Below, in pieces: positions 21,993-31,753 of a DNA stretch of 64,000 nucleotides. The notes below the pieces were generated by a model. The model saw only the letters and a list, made by a program, of their open reading frames with translations, was not told the DNA's origin and ran no database searches. Source of the DNA: Vespa crabro. Its lineage: Eukaryota; Arthropoda; Insecta; Hymenoptera; Vespidae. The first letter of the stretch is position 1. Every line of letters begins with the position of its first letter. The stretch spans positions 11,078,907 to 11,142,906 of the forward strand of contig NC_060959.1 in NCBI RefSeq assembly GCF_910589235.1, in the 5' to 3' direction. The position numbers and the translations under genes are program-made.

Positions 21993-22166
21993 AGTCTGAA
22001 AGAAGAAGAAGAAAAAGAAGAAGACGAAGAAAAAGAAGAAGAAGAAGGAAACGAAGTGGTTGACATATTGCGAGCCCAGAATGATCGACAAGGTGGCACT
22101 CGAAGTGAGAGACCCGAGAGACACTCCAACTTCGTTCCGAGAGTCCTAAACGGTGGATCACGATAG
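21993..22166 (+). CDS. Candidate exon, acidic then basic tail, unknown product
   Basis: A T8 tract ending in TTTTTTTTAG at 21992 is a good acceptor. From the next base, in phase zero, 57 codons are open to a TAG at 22164. The N-terminal part is a Glu/Lys/Asp-rich run encoded by an (AAG/GAA)n repeat; the rest is unique and mixed (NEVVDILRAQNDRQGG then Arg/Ser/Pro-rich). A second acceptor (TCTTTCCTCAG) ends at 21964. Donor-like GTGGCA (22093) or GTGAGA (22105) could end the exon early. In phase with 21517-21753 through a 239-bp intron. Not recognised. Confidence 0.3.
   Translation, partial: SLKEEEEKEEDEEKEEEEGNEVVDILRAQNDRQGGTRSERPERHSNFVPRVLNGGSR
22000..22047. repeat. (AAG)n purine repeat
   Basis: About fifteen AAG-type triplets with AAA and ACG interruptions. 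It would give poly-Glu in the frame of the candidate exon that spans it. Confidence 0.9.
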
Positions 22167-22201
22167 TGGAACGGGCTATATAACTGATGTGCGCGTGTAT
22201 T

Positions 22202-22207
22202 AGAGAG

Positions 22208-22246
<39 letters not shown>
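22202..22246. repeat. (GA)n microsatellite
   Basis: About eighteen GA units, 36 bp after the stop of the preceding exon candidate. Confidence 0.95.
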
Positions 22247-22249
<3 letters not shown>

Positions 22250-22358
22250 AAGAGGATAGTGAAACATGGGTGGACTGATTTTCGTTGATCTCGAGAAGGA
22301 CAGCCGCGAGCGGGAAATAGGCAAACGAGATTTAACCCCAGGGTGGTTCTCTTTTATA

Positions 22359-22432
22359 ATGAAGACCGATGACAGTCGGCGCTCGAGCCATGGTCGGTGC
22401 CTCTCAAATGGAAGGGGTGTCGACTCACCCCA
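22359..22432 (+). CDS. Candidate short first coding exon, unknown product
   Basis: An ATG at 22359 opens 24 codons (Met-Lys-Thr-Asp-Asp, Ser/Arg-rich) and then meets CCCCA/GTAAGTTG at 22432/22433, a strong donor apart from the missing final G. The segment is GC-rich and includes the inverted repeat GGGGTG-6-CACCCC (22414-22431). No downstream partner exon could be chosen. AATAAA occurs at 22627. Weakly supported. Confidence 0.15.
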
Positions 22433-23007
22433 GTAAGTTGTTGGTTAGGATACGCCAAGGCTACTAGCCGAGGCCATTCATCCTGATTAGATGCGGTCTC
22501 CCACGGGAACGAGTCGGGAATCTGTTGGTTGACGTGCCGGAGTTATTCGCCAGCCACTGGAAAAAGGGTACATCAGGAAGCTCTCCATCGTGCTAACTCG
22601 CACAGGAAAAAGAAGATGGACGAGCGAATAAACGAGTAAATTGTTCTTCTTTTATTTGTCAGATGGTTTTAACGATTTATCGGATCCTCATTTAATTTCT
22701 TTACATTATCTCCCTATTGGAATTGGTATTATTTAATGTTGAAAATTATACATTATTTTCCCACAAATGTGATATATTTTAATAAAAATATAATTTCATA
22801 TAAAATTTCACGTTCCATTAGACGGCCTTTGTCTTAAATTATTCCAACGTCCTTTTAACCACGTTAGAGAGCTGTCACATTCTGGGAATTTCATGGCCCA
22901 CACCCATTCCCGATGGCGGAAACTCACGAGAAACAATAACGTCCCGTTGACTTTGAATTTTCCGCGGTAGCGAGTCAGCGTTATTTCGTTCCCGCGAGTC
23001 TACCGAA
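22433..23007. other. Unique sequence, no further gene signal
   Basis: Repeat-free and moderately GC-rich to about 22620, then AT-rich. No recognisable protein or RNA. Confidence 0.4.
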
Positions 23008-23215
23008 GTGGGAAAGAGTGAGGAGAGAGAAAGGGAGGGAGAGAGAAGAAGTCAACGAAAGAGAGGAGAGGGAGTGAGTTTTCCAACCGTATTATTTCCC
23101 CTGCGGCACTTTCCAACCCTCTGTCTCTCTCGTATGTCGTATCACGAGAAAAAGAAAAAGAAAAGAGGTAGAGGAGGAGGGAAACAGAGGAAGAAACAGA
23201 AAAAGAAAAGAGAGT
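23008..23215. repeat. Purine-rich imperfect GA/AAG tracts
   Basis: Two imperfect purine tracts (23015-23075 and 23140-23215) on plus. The Arg/Glu/Lys-rich frame at 23008-23328 is mainly a reading of these and is not listed as a gene. Confidence 0.75.
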
Positions 23216-23442
23216 CTCTGGGCCGGCACGAGAGTTACGTTCACGACTTTTCCCGACTTGTTTCTCGCTTCGTCCGAGAAACAAGGAGGCAACGAAGGGA
23301 GAAAAAGTGGGAACCGAGAGGAAAGTAATAGGCGGTTGGAGGATGTTGAAAGAAGAGAGAAAGAAAAGAAAAAATGAGAACCAAGGCGAGGTCGACGCGT
23401 TAACTTTCGGCACTTTCAAGTTTGATGGGATTCTCCTTTTCA

Positions 23443-23452
23443 TTCTTCTTCT

Positions 23453-23503
<51 letters not shown>
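23443..23503. repeat. (CTT)n(CT)n microsatellite
   Basis: Four CTT units then about twenty-two CT units. Confidence 0.95.
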
Positions 23504-23505
<2 letters not shown>

Positions 23506-23705
23506 GTGAAAAGTCACCAGTGAGGAAAATGGAGGTTTTCTCTGCGTCGCGATATTACATGGGTAGAATGAGAGAGAAAGAGAGAGAAAGAAAGTAGGAT
23601 CCCCTTACATATCAACATAGTCCTGCAATTTTATCGTCTTGGCTATTCTCGCACTTCTTTCTGGACTGATACCAACGAAAGCATCTTTCGTATACATTTG
23701 GAAAG

Positions 23706-23761
23706 ATCTCTTTTTTCTTTTTCTTCTTTTTTTTTCTTTTTTTTTTTTTTTTTGTTTTTTG
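23706..23761. repeat. T-rich polypyrimidine tract
   Basis: About 55 bases of T with C interruptions. Confidence 0.9.
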
Positions 23762-25919
23762 TTCTTGATACCAACCAAAAACCTCTGAAACACATTCTAC
23801 AAATTTATTCACCATTTTTGTATAACAATTCCCTATTCTTTGGATATATTTGGATTATTCATGCGTAGGAAAAACTATAGCCACGTTTTTCTCATTATTG
23901 CGATCAGACGATGATTAAAGCTGACTTGAATTTAACAATACGTCGCGTCGTATCGATCGATACGATGTGGTAAACTCGGGTAAAAAAAAATAATCGGGGT
24001 TTCTCTTGGCAAACGCGATTTTAATGGAACCACTTACGAACGAGTCGTAATAACGATCGAATCGATACGATTCTAATTTACATAGACTGATACGACGACA
24101 CTGATTACCCTCGTAGTGTTATTTCTGAATCATAATACGAGAGGGTCGCTTAGTGAAACGCGTGTGTCCCTAACGAACGTAGAACAAGCAAGCTATCTAG
24201 AATATTACGTTACCAATTATTGAACTAATTTAATTCGATCTAATTAATATCAAATTGAATTCATTAAGGATTTGTAGAATCAAATTGGACGATTTTCTAT
24301 ATTCATATCATTTTTATATGTTGATATGATATTTTCTTTTTGATATTATAGAAAAGTAAAAAGGGAAAAGAAATGAGCAATGTTGTTTGATGAAAGAATT
24401 TCATCCCTTAATAGGATATACGCTGAAGAACGAGCAACGAAACGAAGCTGGGAAAATCGGGAAAAGTCGCGCGTACATTTAACGATATATACGATGGCAC
24501 GTCGTCGTTGTCGTTGTCGTCGTAGTTGTTTTAGTCGGTGATAACGGCACAAATCCCTCGCGGTTTTATGTTTTATTTGTTGTATCTCGTCGGCAGATTT
24601 AATATCACGAGTGATGCTACGAACGACGTAGCAACAGCTGATATTCCCGTAAAATCGGCGTTCGTTTCCTGTGCCCGAGCCGTGTTCGAAATAGCGTAGA
24701 AATAAAATTGGACCTGTGGTGTTTCTTGGTGCGGTCAGGTCGTATCGAAAAATCTCTCAAAATTTGACAATCCTCTACTTCGAATATGCTACAGGACGTG
24801 TCAATGAATATATATTACGAATAAAATTGTATCGCATTAAAGCAGTATGATTTTTATATTTCAATTTTCTCTTTCATTTTATATCGATTTATTCGACGAC
24901 AGAGACCATCGTTCTCCTTTGCGTAAATTAAAATTATTAAATGTTCTTTCTCTCCTTTCATTCTCTTTTTTCTTTTTCTATTTCTTTTCTTTTTTCAACT
25001 TAACTTAATTTACTTGGAGGGTCGAAAATAAATTTTTCTTTTTCTTTCTTTTTTTTTTTTCTTTTTTTTTTCTTTTCCATACGATCCAGATATTTTCGAT
25101 AGATCAAAGTGTGTCGATCGTTTTTGTACGATAGGTAAAGTCTCGACATAGTAGGAACTCGTTCTTGCGAACTTCTCGTCTACCTTAAATCCGGTTTAGG
25201 AACCTACGGAGGATAGAAGCTCGTCCGTCGAGGTGGAAACTTTCGTCGTTAAGTAAAAGCTCGTAGGAAGGGTGCTCTTCTCATTCCCTCTCTTCTGTCT
25301 CTTTCGTTACCCTTACCTCTTTCTCTCGCTACTGTCTATCTTGCAGTCTTGTCTCTATCTCTCAGGAAGACTCTCACGAACGGACAAATCGTCCTAGCCT
25401 TGGCAGACTTCCTCCTACCGTTTACCACAGAATTGTTCGTGAAACATTGCCGTCTACGACAAATGTTAGCGAGTTGCACGTAACTTTACGCGAGTTAGAG
25501 AGTTTAAAGATAAAAACATTTCTTCAAAATATTACCTTCCCCTTCGCATTTTATTTCTAAATTTAATATCGTTCATATTTTTATACATGCAGAAACGGAT
25601 AATATTTTTTAAAAAATAATAATCGATAGATTATAAAATCTTCGCAGTAAGCATTTTTTCCCTTTATTCTTTTTTTCATAAAATTTTAAAACGGAAGTAA
25701 TCAGAAAACGAAACAGCGTATGCCATTATGATCGTAATTACCCCCTTCTCGATTAACGACAAAAAGCGACGCTAACGAAACGTCATGCTTCAACGTCGTT
25801 TCCTTTTTATTCTCGTGTTCGCGTTTCGGCTCGCACATTCGGAATAGCCAATTCAGCGGTCGACAGCTATCCCTATCGGTCTTCTCATTTTGTGTTTCGA
25901 AATTTAACGTTTCTCTTTT
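23762..25919. other. AT-rich unique sequence, no gene identified
   Basis: Contains a T-rich run at 25036-25076. No reading frame of note except a 68-codon minus-strand frame at 24346-24552 that is not recognised. A donor-like GATAG/GTAAAGTC lies near 25135 with no partner. Confidence 0.5.
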
Positions 25920-26111
25920 TCCCTTTTAACTCGTTCTTTTGTTTTCTCCTTTTTTTTCTCTCTTTTTTTCTTTTTTTTATTTTGTTTTTATTTTTTGTTT
26001 GTCCTTATTTTTCATCTTTTTCTTTCCTCTTTTTTTCTTCTTTGTTTTTCTTTTTCGCCTTTTTTTTCTTTCTTATTTTCTTTTTCTTTTTTTTTTCTTT
26101 TTTTTTTTCTA
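25920..26111. repeat. 190-bp T-rich polypyrimidine tract
   Basis: Almost continuous T and C on plus with a few G/A, the longest polypyrimidine block in the window. Phe/Ser-rich frames across it are artefacts. A GC-rich block follows directly. Confidence 0.9.
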
Positions 26112-26245
26112 TGAACAAGCGAGAGTGCACGTAGACGCATGCATAAAACATCGGTACGCGGAGGACGAACAAAAGCGTTTTAAAACGAATTTATTGCCAC
26201 GCACCAGGGGTCGCTAGTAGTAGAACGCTCTTTCCTTTGCTCAGT

Positions 26246-26437
26246 CCTGCTAGCCGCAAGCCCCAACGTCCCTTCTCTCGAGTCAGCCACCCCCGTAGCT
26301 CGCGACGCAACCCCCGACACAGTCTGGACATTTACGAGTACGTCCCTCGGCATTTTAAGCTCGTTCTTCTTCGCTCGTCTACGAGACGTATGGCCCTCGT
26401 TTGCGTTTCGTTAATATCCGCCGAAATCGAAAGCTAA
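26246..26437 (+). CDS. Candidate exon, basic peptide, unknown product
   Basis: An acceptor-like string (CTTTCCTTTGCTCAG) ends at 26244. One frame is then open for about 63 codons to a TAA at 26435. The segment is clearly GC-richer than its surroundings, with many C/G third positions. The peptide is Arg/Ser/Pro-rich at first and then more hydrophobic (MALVCVSLISAEIES at the end). Its other frames have early stops. Not recognised; may be an untranslated GC-rich exon or chance. Confidence 0.2.
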   Translation, partial: PASRKPQRPFSRVSHPRSSRRNPRHSLDIYEYVPRHFKLVLLRSSTRRMALVCVSLISAEIES

Positions 26438-27263
26438 AAACCGATATTACAATTTTTATTTAATCCATTTCCCTTCTTTTTTTTTTTATACATTTACATA
26501 CTTAAATGAAATTCTTTGAACGGGCATTATTTGATCATACGAATGATAAAGAAATAATGTTATAAACATAGCGTAGAGAAATTTTTCGTGTGTCGACGTA
26601 AAGGCGAGAGGGAGAATTGCTACGCGAAAATGAAATTGGGTAAGAAGAGCGATGAAGTGTCAGAAAATATCGCATCAGGATTACGTGCTCTCGGAGGACG
26701 AAAGTGTATGACAGATAGAAAATAGTATGTCTTTGCTCTTGGTAGGAAAGCGCGTAACGTAACGAGGATGATCTTGGAAATTACTTTGAAAAATTCGAAT
26801 TCTTCCTTTATGTTATTTCCGAAGTAAACGGTGTCAACGAAGCGATGAGAGTAATGTGAATCAGGGAAGGGAAAAGAAAAAAAAAAAAAAAAGAAAAAGA
26901 AAAAGAAGAAAAGGATCAGATATACGATTAACAGGCGTAACGAAATGGAAAAAGACGCGAGACAGAATGGACGGTCAAAAATTAAGGTAGACTCTTCGAT
27001 GAAGAAGAAAGAGAAAGGAAAAAGGAAGAAAGAAAGAAAGAAAGAGAGAAAAAAGAGAGGTGAAAAAAAAAAAAGAAAAGATAGGAATTCTCGGTTCGTA
27101 CGTGCTTCACGTTCATCCATCATGAGCTGACAAGCCGTGTAGCCCGAACTGCCACCGTTCCATCACCCACCCACGCTTAGATTATCTGTACACCACTGTC
27201 CCTTGGTAACATACAGAGACAGCTCGTTGTACCTCTCTTATCGTTTTCCTGCTTAATTTCAAG
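26438..27263. other. AT-rich sequence with purine tracts
   Basis: A-rich run at 26874-26910 and (GAAA/AAAG)n purine tract at 27001-27080. The 167-codon minus-strand frame at 26620-27123 is Phe/Leu/Ser-rich because it reads these tracts, and I reject it as a gene. Confidence 0.55.
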
Positions 27264-27384
27264 GTCGACCGACGAAAAATAGGGAGGACGAGAGTGTATC
27301 GTTAGATAAGAGGAATAAATTCGACGAAGGATTCGTATTCATTCGACAAATTAATGGACACAAATGGGAATTCTATTCCTTCGT
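27264..27384 (+). CDS. Candidate 121-bp exon, unknown product
   Basis: An acceptor-like string (CTGCTTAATTTCAAG) ends at 27263 and a donor-like GTAAGTATT starts at 27385. One frame is open throughout (39 codons plus partial codons at both ends), with mixed, charged composition (DKRNKFDEGFVFIRQ). The other two frames have stops. The last exon bases are CGT, not AG. Not recognised. Confidence 0.2.
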
Positions 27385-27445
27385 GTAAGTATTGTAGATA
27401 TATAACCAGTAACCAGGTATTTTCATCACTCGTTACTTGCAAGTG

Positions 27446-27500
27446 GAAAGAAAAAAAAAAGAAAAAAAAAAAAAAAAAAGAAAAATAAAAAAAAAGAAAA
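27446..27500. repeat. A-rich simple repeat
   Basis: About 55 bases of A with scattered G and T. Confidence 0.9.
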
Positions 27501-27983
27501 AATATAAAGCTTTTCAGCTCGCTCCTGGCGCTCGACTATTTCCTCTTGTTTTTCTTTCTCCTCCTTTTCTTTCGTCCTTTCTCTTTCTTCGTTTTCCTCT
27601 TTCTCTCATCGTATTTACCCGGTAAACGTATGTATCCCTCAAAAAGTTTCACCCACCGTAGTTACTTTCGTTTGATCATGTTTTTTATAAAGGTTCCAGA
27701 GAGAAACCAAGAGAAAGAGTACCTCGAAAAAGAAACAATTTCTTTTTCATTGTATCTCTTTTTTATTGCCATTGTAAATAATTATTTCTCGTTATACGGG
27801 CTGTTGTTTCGGATGATGTCAGTTTTCTTCCGTTTTTCATTTCTCTTCTGCTTTCTTTTACCGTAAAAATACGAGATCTCATCGAATATTATAGATACAC
27901 ACGAGTATATAGCTAGTCAGCTTGGGGTCTATAGTTTACCTTGTCGTAAAGTAAGCAAATAAGAAAGATAAAGATGGATATAG
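27501..27983. other. Pyrimidine-rich then AT-rich sequence
   Basis: The Phe-rich frame at 27546-27866 follows the composition. No gene supported. Confidence 0.5.
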
Positions 27984-27990
27984 AAAGAGC

Positions 27991-28026
<36 letters not shown>
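27984..28026. repeat. (GA)n microsatellite
   Basis: GA units with a GATA interruption. Confidence 0.95.
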
Positions 28027-28263
28027 AGGAATCTATGGAAATACTATCTCTGCGTTCAGATTTACTCTCTAACAAAGTGTAATCAGTCTCGGTGCAATTC
28101 ATTTGCCTCGCTGCTAGTGCATTCTCTTCGAATGAATCGCTTCAGCTCGGGATTATGCGGTAAGATTCCGCCTGCGGAAATTATGAAAAGAAGAAAGAGA
28201 GCTCAACCACCGACTCCTCGAATGCTTTTGGTAAATCGAACGTCTTTCGTATTTCTTTCCAAC

Positions 28264-28271
28264 TTCCTCTT

Positions 28272-28301
<30 letters not shown>
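28264..28301. repeat. (CTT)n trinucleotide repeat
   Basis: About twelve CTT units on plus. Confidence 0.95.
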
Positions 28302-28302
<1 letters not shown>

Positions 28303-28680
28303 TTTTTCTTCTACTTTTTTTCATCGTTCTCGCCGATAATATTACGTATTATACTCGACGTCGCGAATCGATAACCATGTAACAATAAAAATGTTTCTTT
28401 GTTGGATACTTACTCTTGATACTTTTATACCCAACAGAAGGTGCTAGAGGGGAGTTGCTCGTAAATATAGCTTAGAGGCTCAAAATGTAAAATAATGAGA
28501 GGATCCTGTTAATATTTATAAGTAAGCATATGCGCCGTGCGGCCATTTTCGAGAGATAAATGGATACAAATGTAGTACAGAACTTGGTCTCCTTCGAGTT
28601 GATCATCCTCCGTTTTAGAGCAATTATTTTACACTGGGGAGTTATCGCAAGAGGTATTCGGAACGAACGATCCCAAAAAA
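28302..28680. other. AT-rich unique sequence, nothing seen
   Basis: No open frame, motif or repeat of note. Confidence 0.5.
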
Positions 28681-28683
28681 GAT

Positions 28684-28742
<59 letters not shown>

Positions 28743-28750
28743 AAGAGAAG
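28681..28750. repeat. Long (GA)n microsatellite
   Basis: About twenty-four clean GA units, purine strand on plus. Forms the left arm of a potential long hairpin with the CT tract at 28852. Confidence 0.95.
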
Positions 28751-28848
28751 AAGAGATTCGCAAGATAATTATCACGACGTTTGGTGATTCAATATTTAAA
28801 TATACATAGGCAAGTGGACAGAGTCGAGTAGAATCATTCTCGAAAAGC

Positions 28849-28851
<3 letters not shown>

Positions 28852-28886
<35 letters not shown>

Positions 28887-28915
28887 CCCTCTCTCTCTTT
28901 TTCTCTCTTTCTCTC
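28852..28915. repeat. (CT)n microsatellite, opposite orientation
   Basis: About sixteen clean CT units then imperfect CT/CTTT. Complementary to 28681-28750 across about 100 bp. Confidence 0.95.
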
Positions 28916-29038
28916 AGTCTGTAAAATCGCTTCGTACTCGAATACACGATTTCGAATCGGTCTCTGGATAAAACCTGGTCGATTCCAAAGCGTAAATTGC
29001 TTTCGTGTTGAAATCGAACAATTTGTTTACAGAATAGA

Positions 29039-29040
<2 letters not shown>

Positions 29041-29077
<37 letters not shown>

Positions 29078-29094
29078 ACTCTCTCTCTCTCCCC
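29041..29094. repeat. (CT)n microsatellite
   Basis: About sixteen CT units, then CACT interruptions and more CT. It is the second CT partner for the GA arm at 28681. Confidence 0.95.
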
Positions 29095-29412
29095 TCATGT
29101 GAACGTGAATGTAGTTCATTTATATGGCACTATGATTTGTCGCGTTACGATCAGCAACGTTCATAGGAGTTTACTGGGTGGTTCTTCGTTTGCTTCGTCG
29201 ACACGAAATCACGCATTTATTTAAATTATTCTTTACAGGAAAAATTCTTTCCCATGGGAGGCATACACTTTTCAACGCGAGAAACGCGAAATTTTTCCAA
29301 TATTTATTTTTATTTTATTATATCGTTTTCTTTATTTCTTTTTCCATTTTTTATCATCGATACGATCGATCGCTAACGACAGTTGATTTGAAAAGTATGG
29401 TATACGTAGAAT
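29095..29412. other. AT-rich unique sequence, no gene identified
   Basis: A 78-codon frame at 29178-29414 is unremarkable. Confidence 0.45.
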
Positions 29413-29498
29413 AAAGAAAAAGAGGAAAAGGAAGAGAAGGAAGATGAGAAGGAGGAGGAGGCGGAGGAGGAGGAGGAAGAAGAAGAAGAAGAAGAGAA
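29413..29498. repeat. Purine triplet tract (GGA/GAA)n
   Basis: About 85 bases of GAGGAA, GGAGGA and AAGAAG units. Minus-strand frames here read poly-Ser/Pro and are artefacts. Confidence 0.9.
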
Positions 29499-30220
29499 AT
29501 ACTCAAAGGGGCTGGCTCGCACGCGAAAAAAAGAGCAATCAGAGGTTCGGAGATTGTTTGTACATACATACACGCGTAGCTACATAATATAGATATATAC
29601 GTAATACATACATAGAATCTGCGATCTGCGTTCTCTACGTGCATGGTTCTCAGCGTGCATGCCGTACAAATAGGGTCGGATGATGGATACGATAAGCTGT
29701 CTAGATAGGAGCCGAGAGTTATTTTCAATACATCAAGACCGGTTAGCCTGCAGCGAGAAACTAACACGAGATCTGCCGGTTCTTGCGCACAAAGAATAGT
29801 ACAAAATCAAGAAAGAAACAAAAAGAAAGAGAGAGAGAGAGAGAGAGAAAAAGAATGAAGAGCGAAAGTTATGAGATCGTAGAAATGTATATAAAATCAA
29901 ACAAGGAAACAACAGAGCTTTTTCTGGGTCATCGAACAAAAGACAAAAAGAAAGAAAACGTAATAACATGGGAAAGAGAGAGAGAGAGAGAGAGAGAGGG
30001 GTCATGATTAATTAACCTTTCGTTGATTAGAGAGGTCACGGAAAACGTAGTGTTCTCTTCTCGGTATTCAGTCACCTTTCTCTTTGATTACCAGCAGTTT
30101 CGTTTTTATTGCCGACTGCAAGCTCTGTCTCCTTCTCTTTCTTCGTTCATTCGTCGCGTATACGCGAGACGAGAGGGAAATTGAGTTTGCGACCGCGGTA
30201 GCTAGCGCGTGAACACACAG

Positions 30221-30221
<1 letters not shown>
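29499..30221. other. Unique sequence with short GA tracts
   Basis: GA tracts at 29826-29851 and 29974-30000. Short TA/CA-rich sequence near 29560-29610. No gene supported. Confidence 0.5.

Positions 30222-30257
<36 letters not shown>
30222..30257. repeat. (GA)n microsatellite
   Basis: About sixteen GA units. Confidence 0.95.
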
Positions 30258-30259
<2 letters not shown>

Positions 30260-30351
30260 CTGGGTGAATTGAGAGGGGTGAGAGTACGTTCGTACATGGC
30301 CAGCAATTCGTAGAAAGTACACGAAAGGGGAACGTGATCGAAATTCGATAA

Positions 30352-30367
30352 CGCGCGATTTCGCGCG
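30352..30367. repeat. CG-alternating inverted repeat
   Basis: CGCGCGA, two bases, TCGCGCG: a 7-bp perfect stem around a TT centre, followed by further CGCG. Alternating CG of this length is unusual in this AT-rich context. Confidence 0.6.
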
Positions 30368-30979
30368 CGAACCTTTTTCTAGCCGACGCGTGTCTTTCTA
30401 TTTTTCATTCTCCTTCCTTTTCCTCTTCCTCCGATAAAGCGAACGAACGAGTTCTCGACGGTCTATGATCGCAACTTCCAAGGCTTTTCCACCCGTCGAC
30501 GCCCTTTTAATCGATAGGTCGCGTCTTTAAATTCAAAAGCAACCTTTTCTAGTTTTTTTTTCTTCCCCTTTTTCCTTTTTTTTTTCTTCCCCCTCCATAT
30601 TATCTTGTTCACTGGTTCGTTCGCAAAATTCTGTTAACGATTTTTAACGAACGTTTAAACAATTTTTAATAATATCTGTGTGTATTTTTCTTTTTGTTTA
30701 TTGTGTTTTCTTTTTTTTCTTTTTTTTTTTTTTATATACACATAAAAATAACGCATACGTACAATCTGTACGCGTGTATTGTAACGTGTCACACTCGTTG
30801 GTATTATTTCCTCGCAGAAAATGATTTCGTTTCGTTTCGAAAACTTTTCTTCGTTCGTAATTTGATTGAAATTTTTGGAGGGAAAAATATTTTCCACGGG
30901 CTTCCTTCGTCGTTCTCTTTAAACTTTCTCAGACAAACTCGTTTTCAGTTTGTACGCATTCAAAGAAAAAGAGTTAGAA
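30368..30979. other. Pyrimidine-rich unique sequence, no gene identified
   Basis: T/C-rich runs at 30550-30590 and 30690-30735. The 117-codon frame from 30694 and its antisense partner are composition-driven. Confidence 0.45.
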
Positions 30980-30985
30980 ACAGAG

Positions 30986-31021
<36 letters not shown>
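30980..31021. repeat. (GA)n microsatellite
   Basis: About sixteen GA units just upstream of the 183-bp duplication. Confidence 0.95.
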
Positions 31022-31024
<3 letters not shown>

Positions 31025-31041
31025 TGGAGGACGGAGGAAGT

Positions 31042-31407
31042 AGGTAAGAGAACATAAAGAATTTTTCTTAGAGAATATGCGCCGAGTTTAGACTTTGAAA
31101 AATAAAGTGAAAGAAAAAGAGAAAGACAACGAGGAATAAAAAAAAAAAAACGGAAGAAAAGAAAGAAAAAGGAAAAAAAAAAGGAAAAGGGAAGGAACAT
31201 TCTCGCTCGACGGGACTTCGCATCAGGTAAGAGAACATAAAGAATTTTTCTTAGAGAATATGCGCCGAGTTTAGACTTTGAAAAATAAAGTGAAAGAAAA
31301 AGAGAAAGACAACGAGGAATAAAAAAAAAAAAACGGAAGAAAAGAAAGAAAAAGGAAAAAAAAAAGGAAAAGGGAAGGAACATTCTCGCTCGACGGGACT
31401 TCGCATC
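31042..31407. repeat. Perfect 183-bp tandem duplication (two copies)
   Basis: Copy 1 is 31042-31224 and copy 2 is 31225-31407, with a constant 183-bp offset and no difference that I can find, including the 13-A and 10-A runs inside. The dinucleotide AG following copy 2 matches the start of the unit, so there is 2-bp microhomology at the junction. Each unit starts with AGGTAAGAG, which resembles a 5' splice site. As 183 is a multiple of three, a 232-codon minus-strand frame stays open across both copies. Its residues are Phe/Ser/Leu strings from the purine-rich DNA, and I do not call it a gene. Confidence 0.95.
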
Positions 31408-31566
31408 AGATTCCCATATATCACGTCTCTCCAGCTTGAGAAAAGCTTCTTCGCGTTGGGTAACTCCGCGACGCGTTAGACACCAGTAGAGTTCCAGGTG
31501 AAACCCTATACATAAAACACAGTCATTGGTGTGCGTATCTAATGCGCGGGTGAGCGCGCACTCATA

Positions 31567-31588
31567 TCTCTCTCTCTCTCTCTCTCTT
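31567..31588. repeat. (CT)n microsatellite
   Basis: About eleven CT units, followed by a short TGTGTG run. Confidence 0.9.
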
Positions 31589-31709
31589 TGTATGTGTGTG
31601 TTCGTATGAAGAAACAATGCATCCCATCAGCTTCTTCTCTACGTAAGAAGACATTTCCACGATTCGCTTCTTTTCAGTCTTCTCGTATTTATCCACGTCT
31701 TCTAGTTCT

Positions 31710-31722
31710 CTTTCTTCTTCTT

Positions 31723-31752
<30 letters not shown>
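31710..31752. repeat. (CTT)n trinucleotide repeat
   Basis: About thirteen CTT units. The poly-Leu frame through it is an artefact. Confidence 0.95.

Positions 31753-31753
<1 letters not shown>

Noticed and set aside
26620..27123. 167-codon minus-strand frame
   Set aside because: More than half is Phe/Ser/Leu from A/G-rich DNA. No domain, start context or splice support.
28118..28159. 42-bp microexon between CTGCTAG and GTAAGAT
   Set aside because: Weak polypyrimidine tract and no neighbouring exon candidate. Likely coincidence.
30919..31617. 232-codon minus-strand open frame, one of the longest in the window
   Set aside because: It stays open only because the 183-bp duplication is a multiple of three and the purine tracts read as Phe/Ser/Leu. 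Composition is low complexity and it ends in CT-repeat translations.
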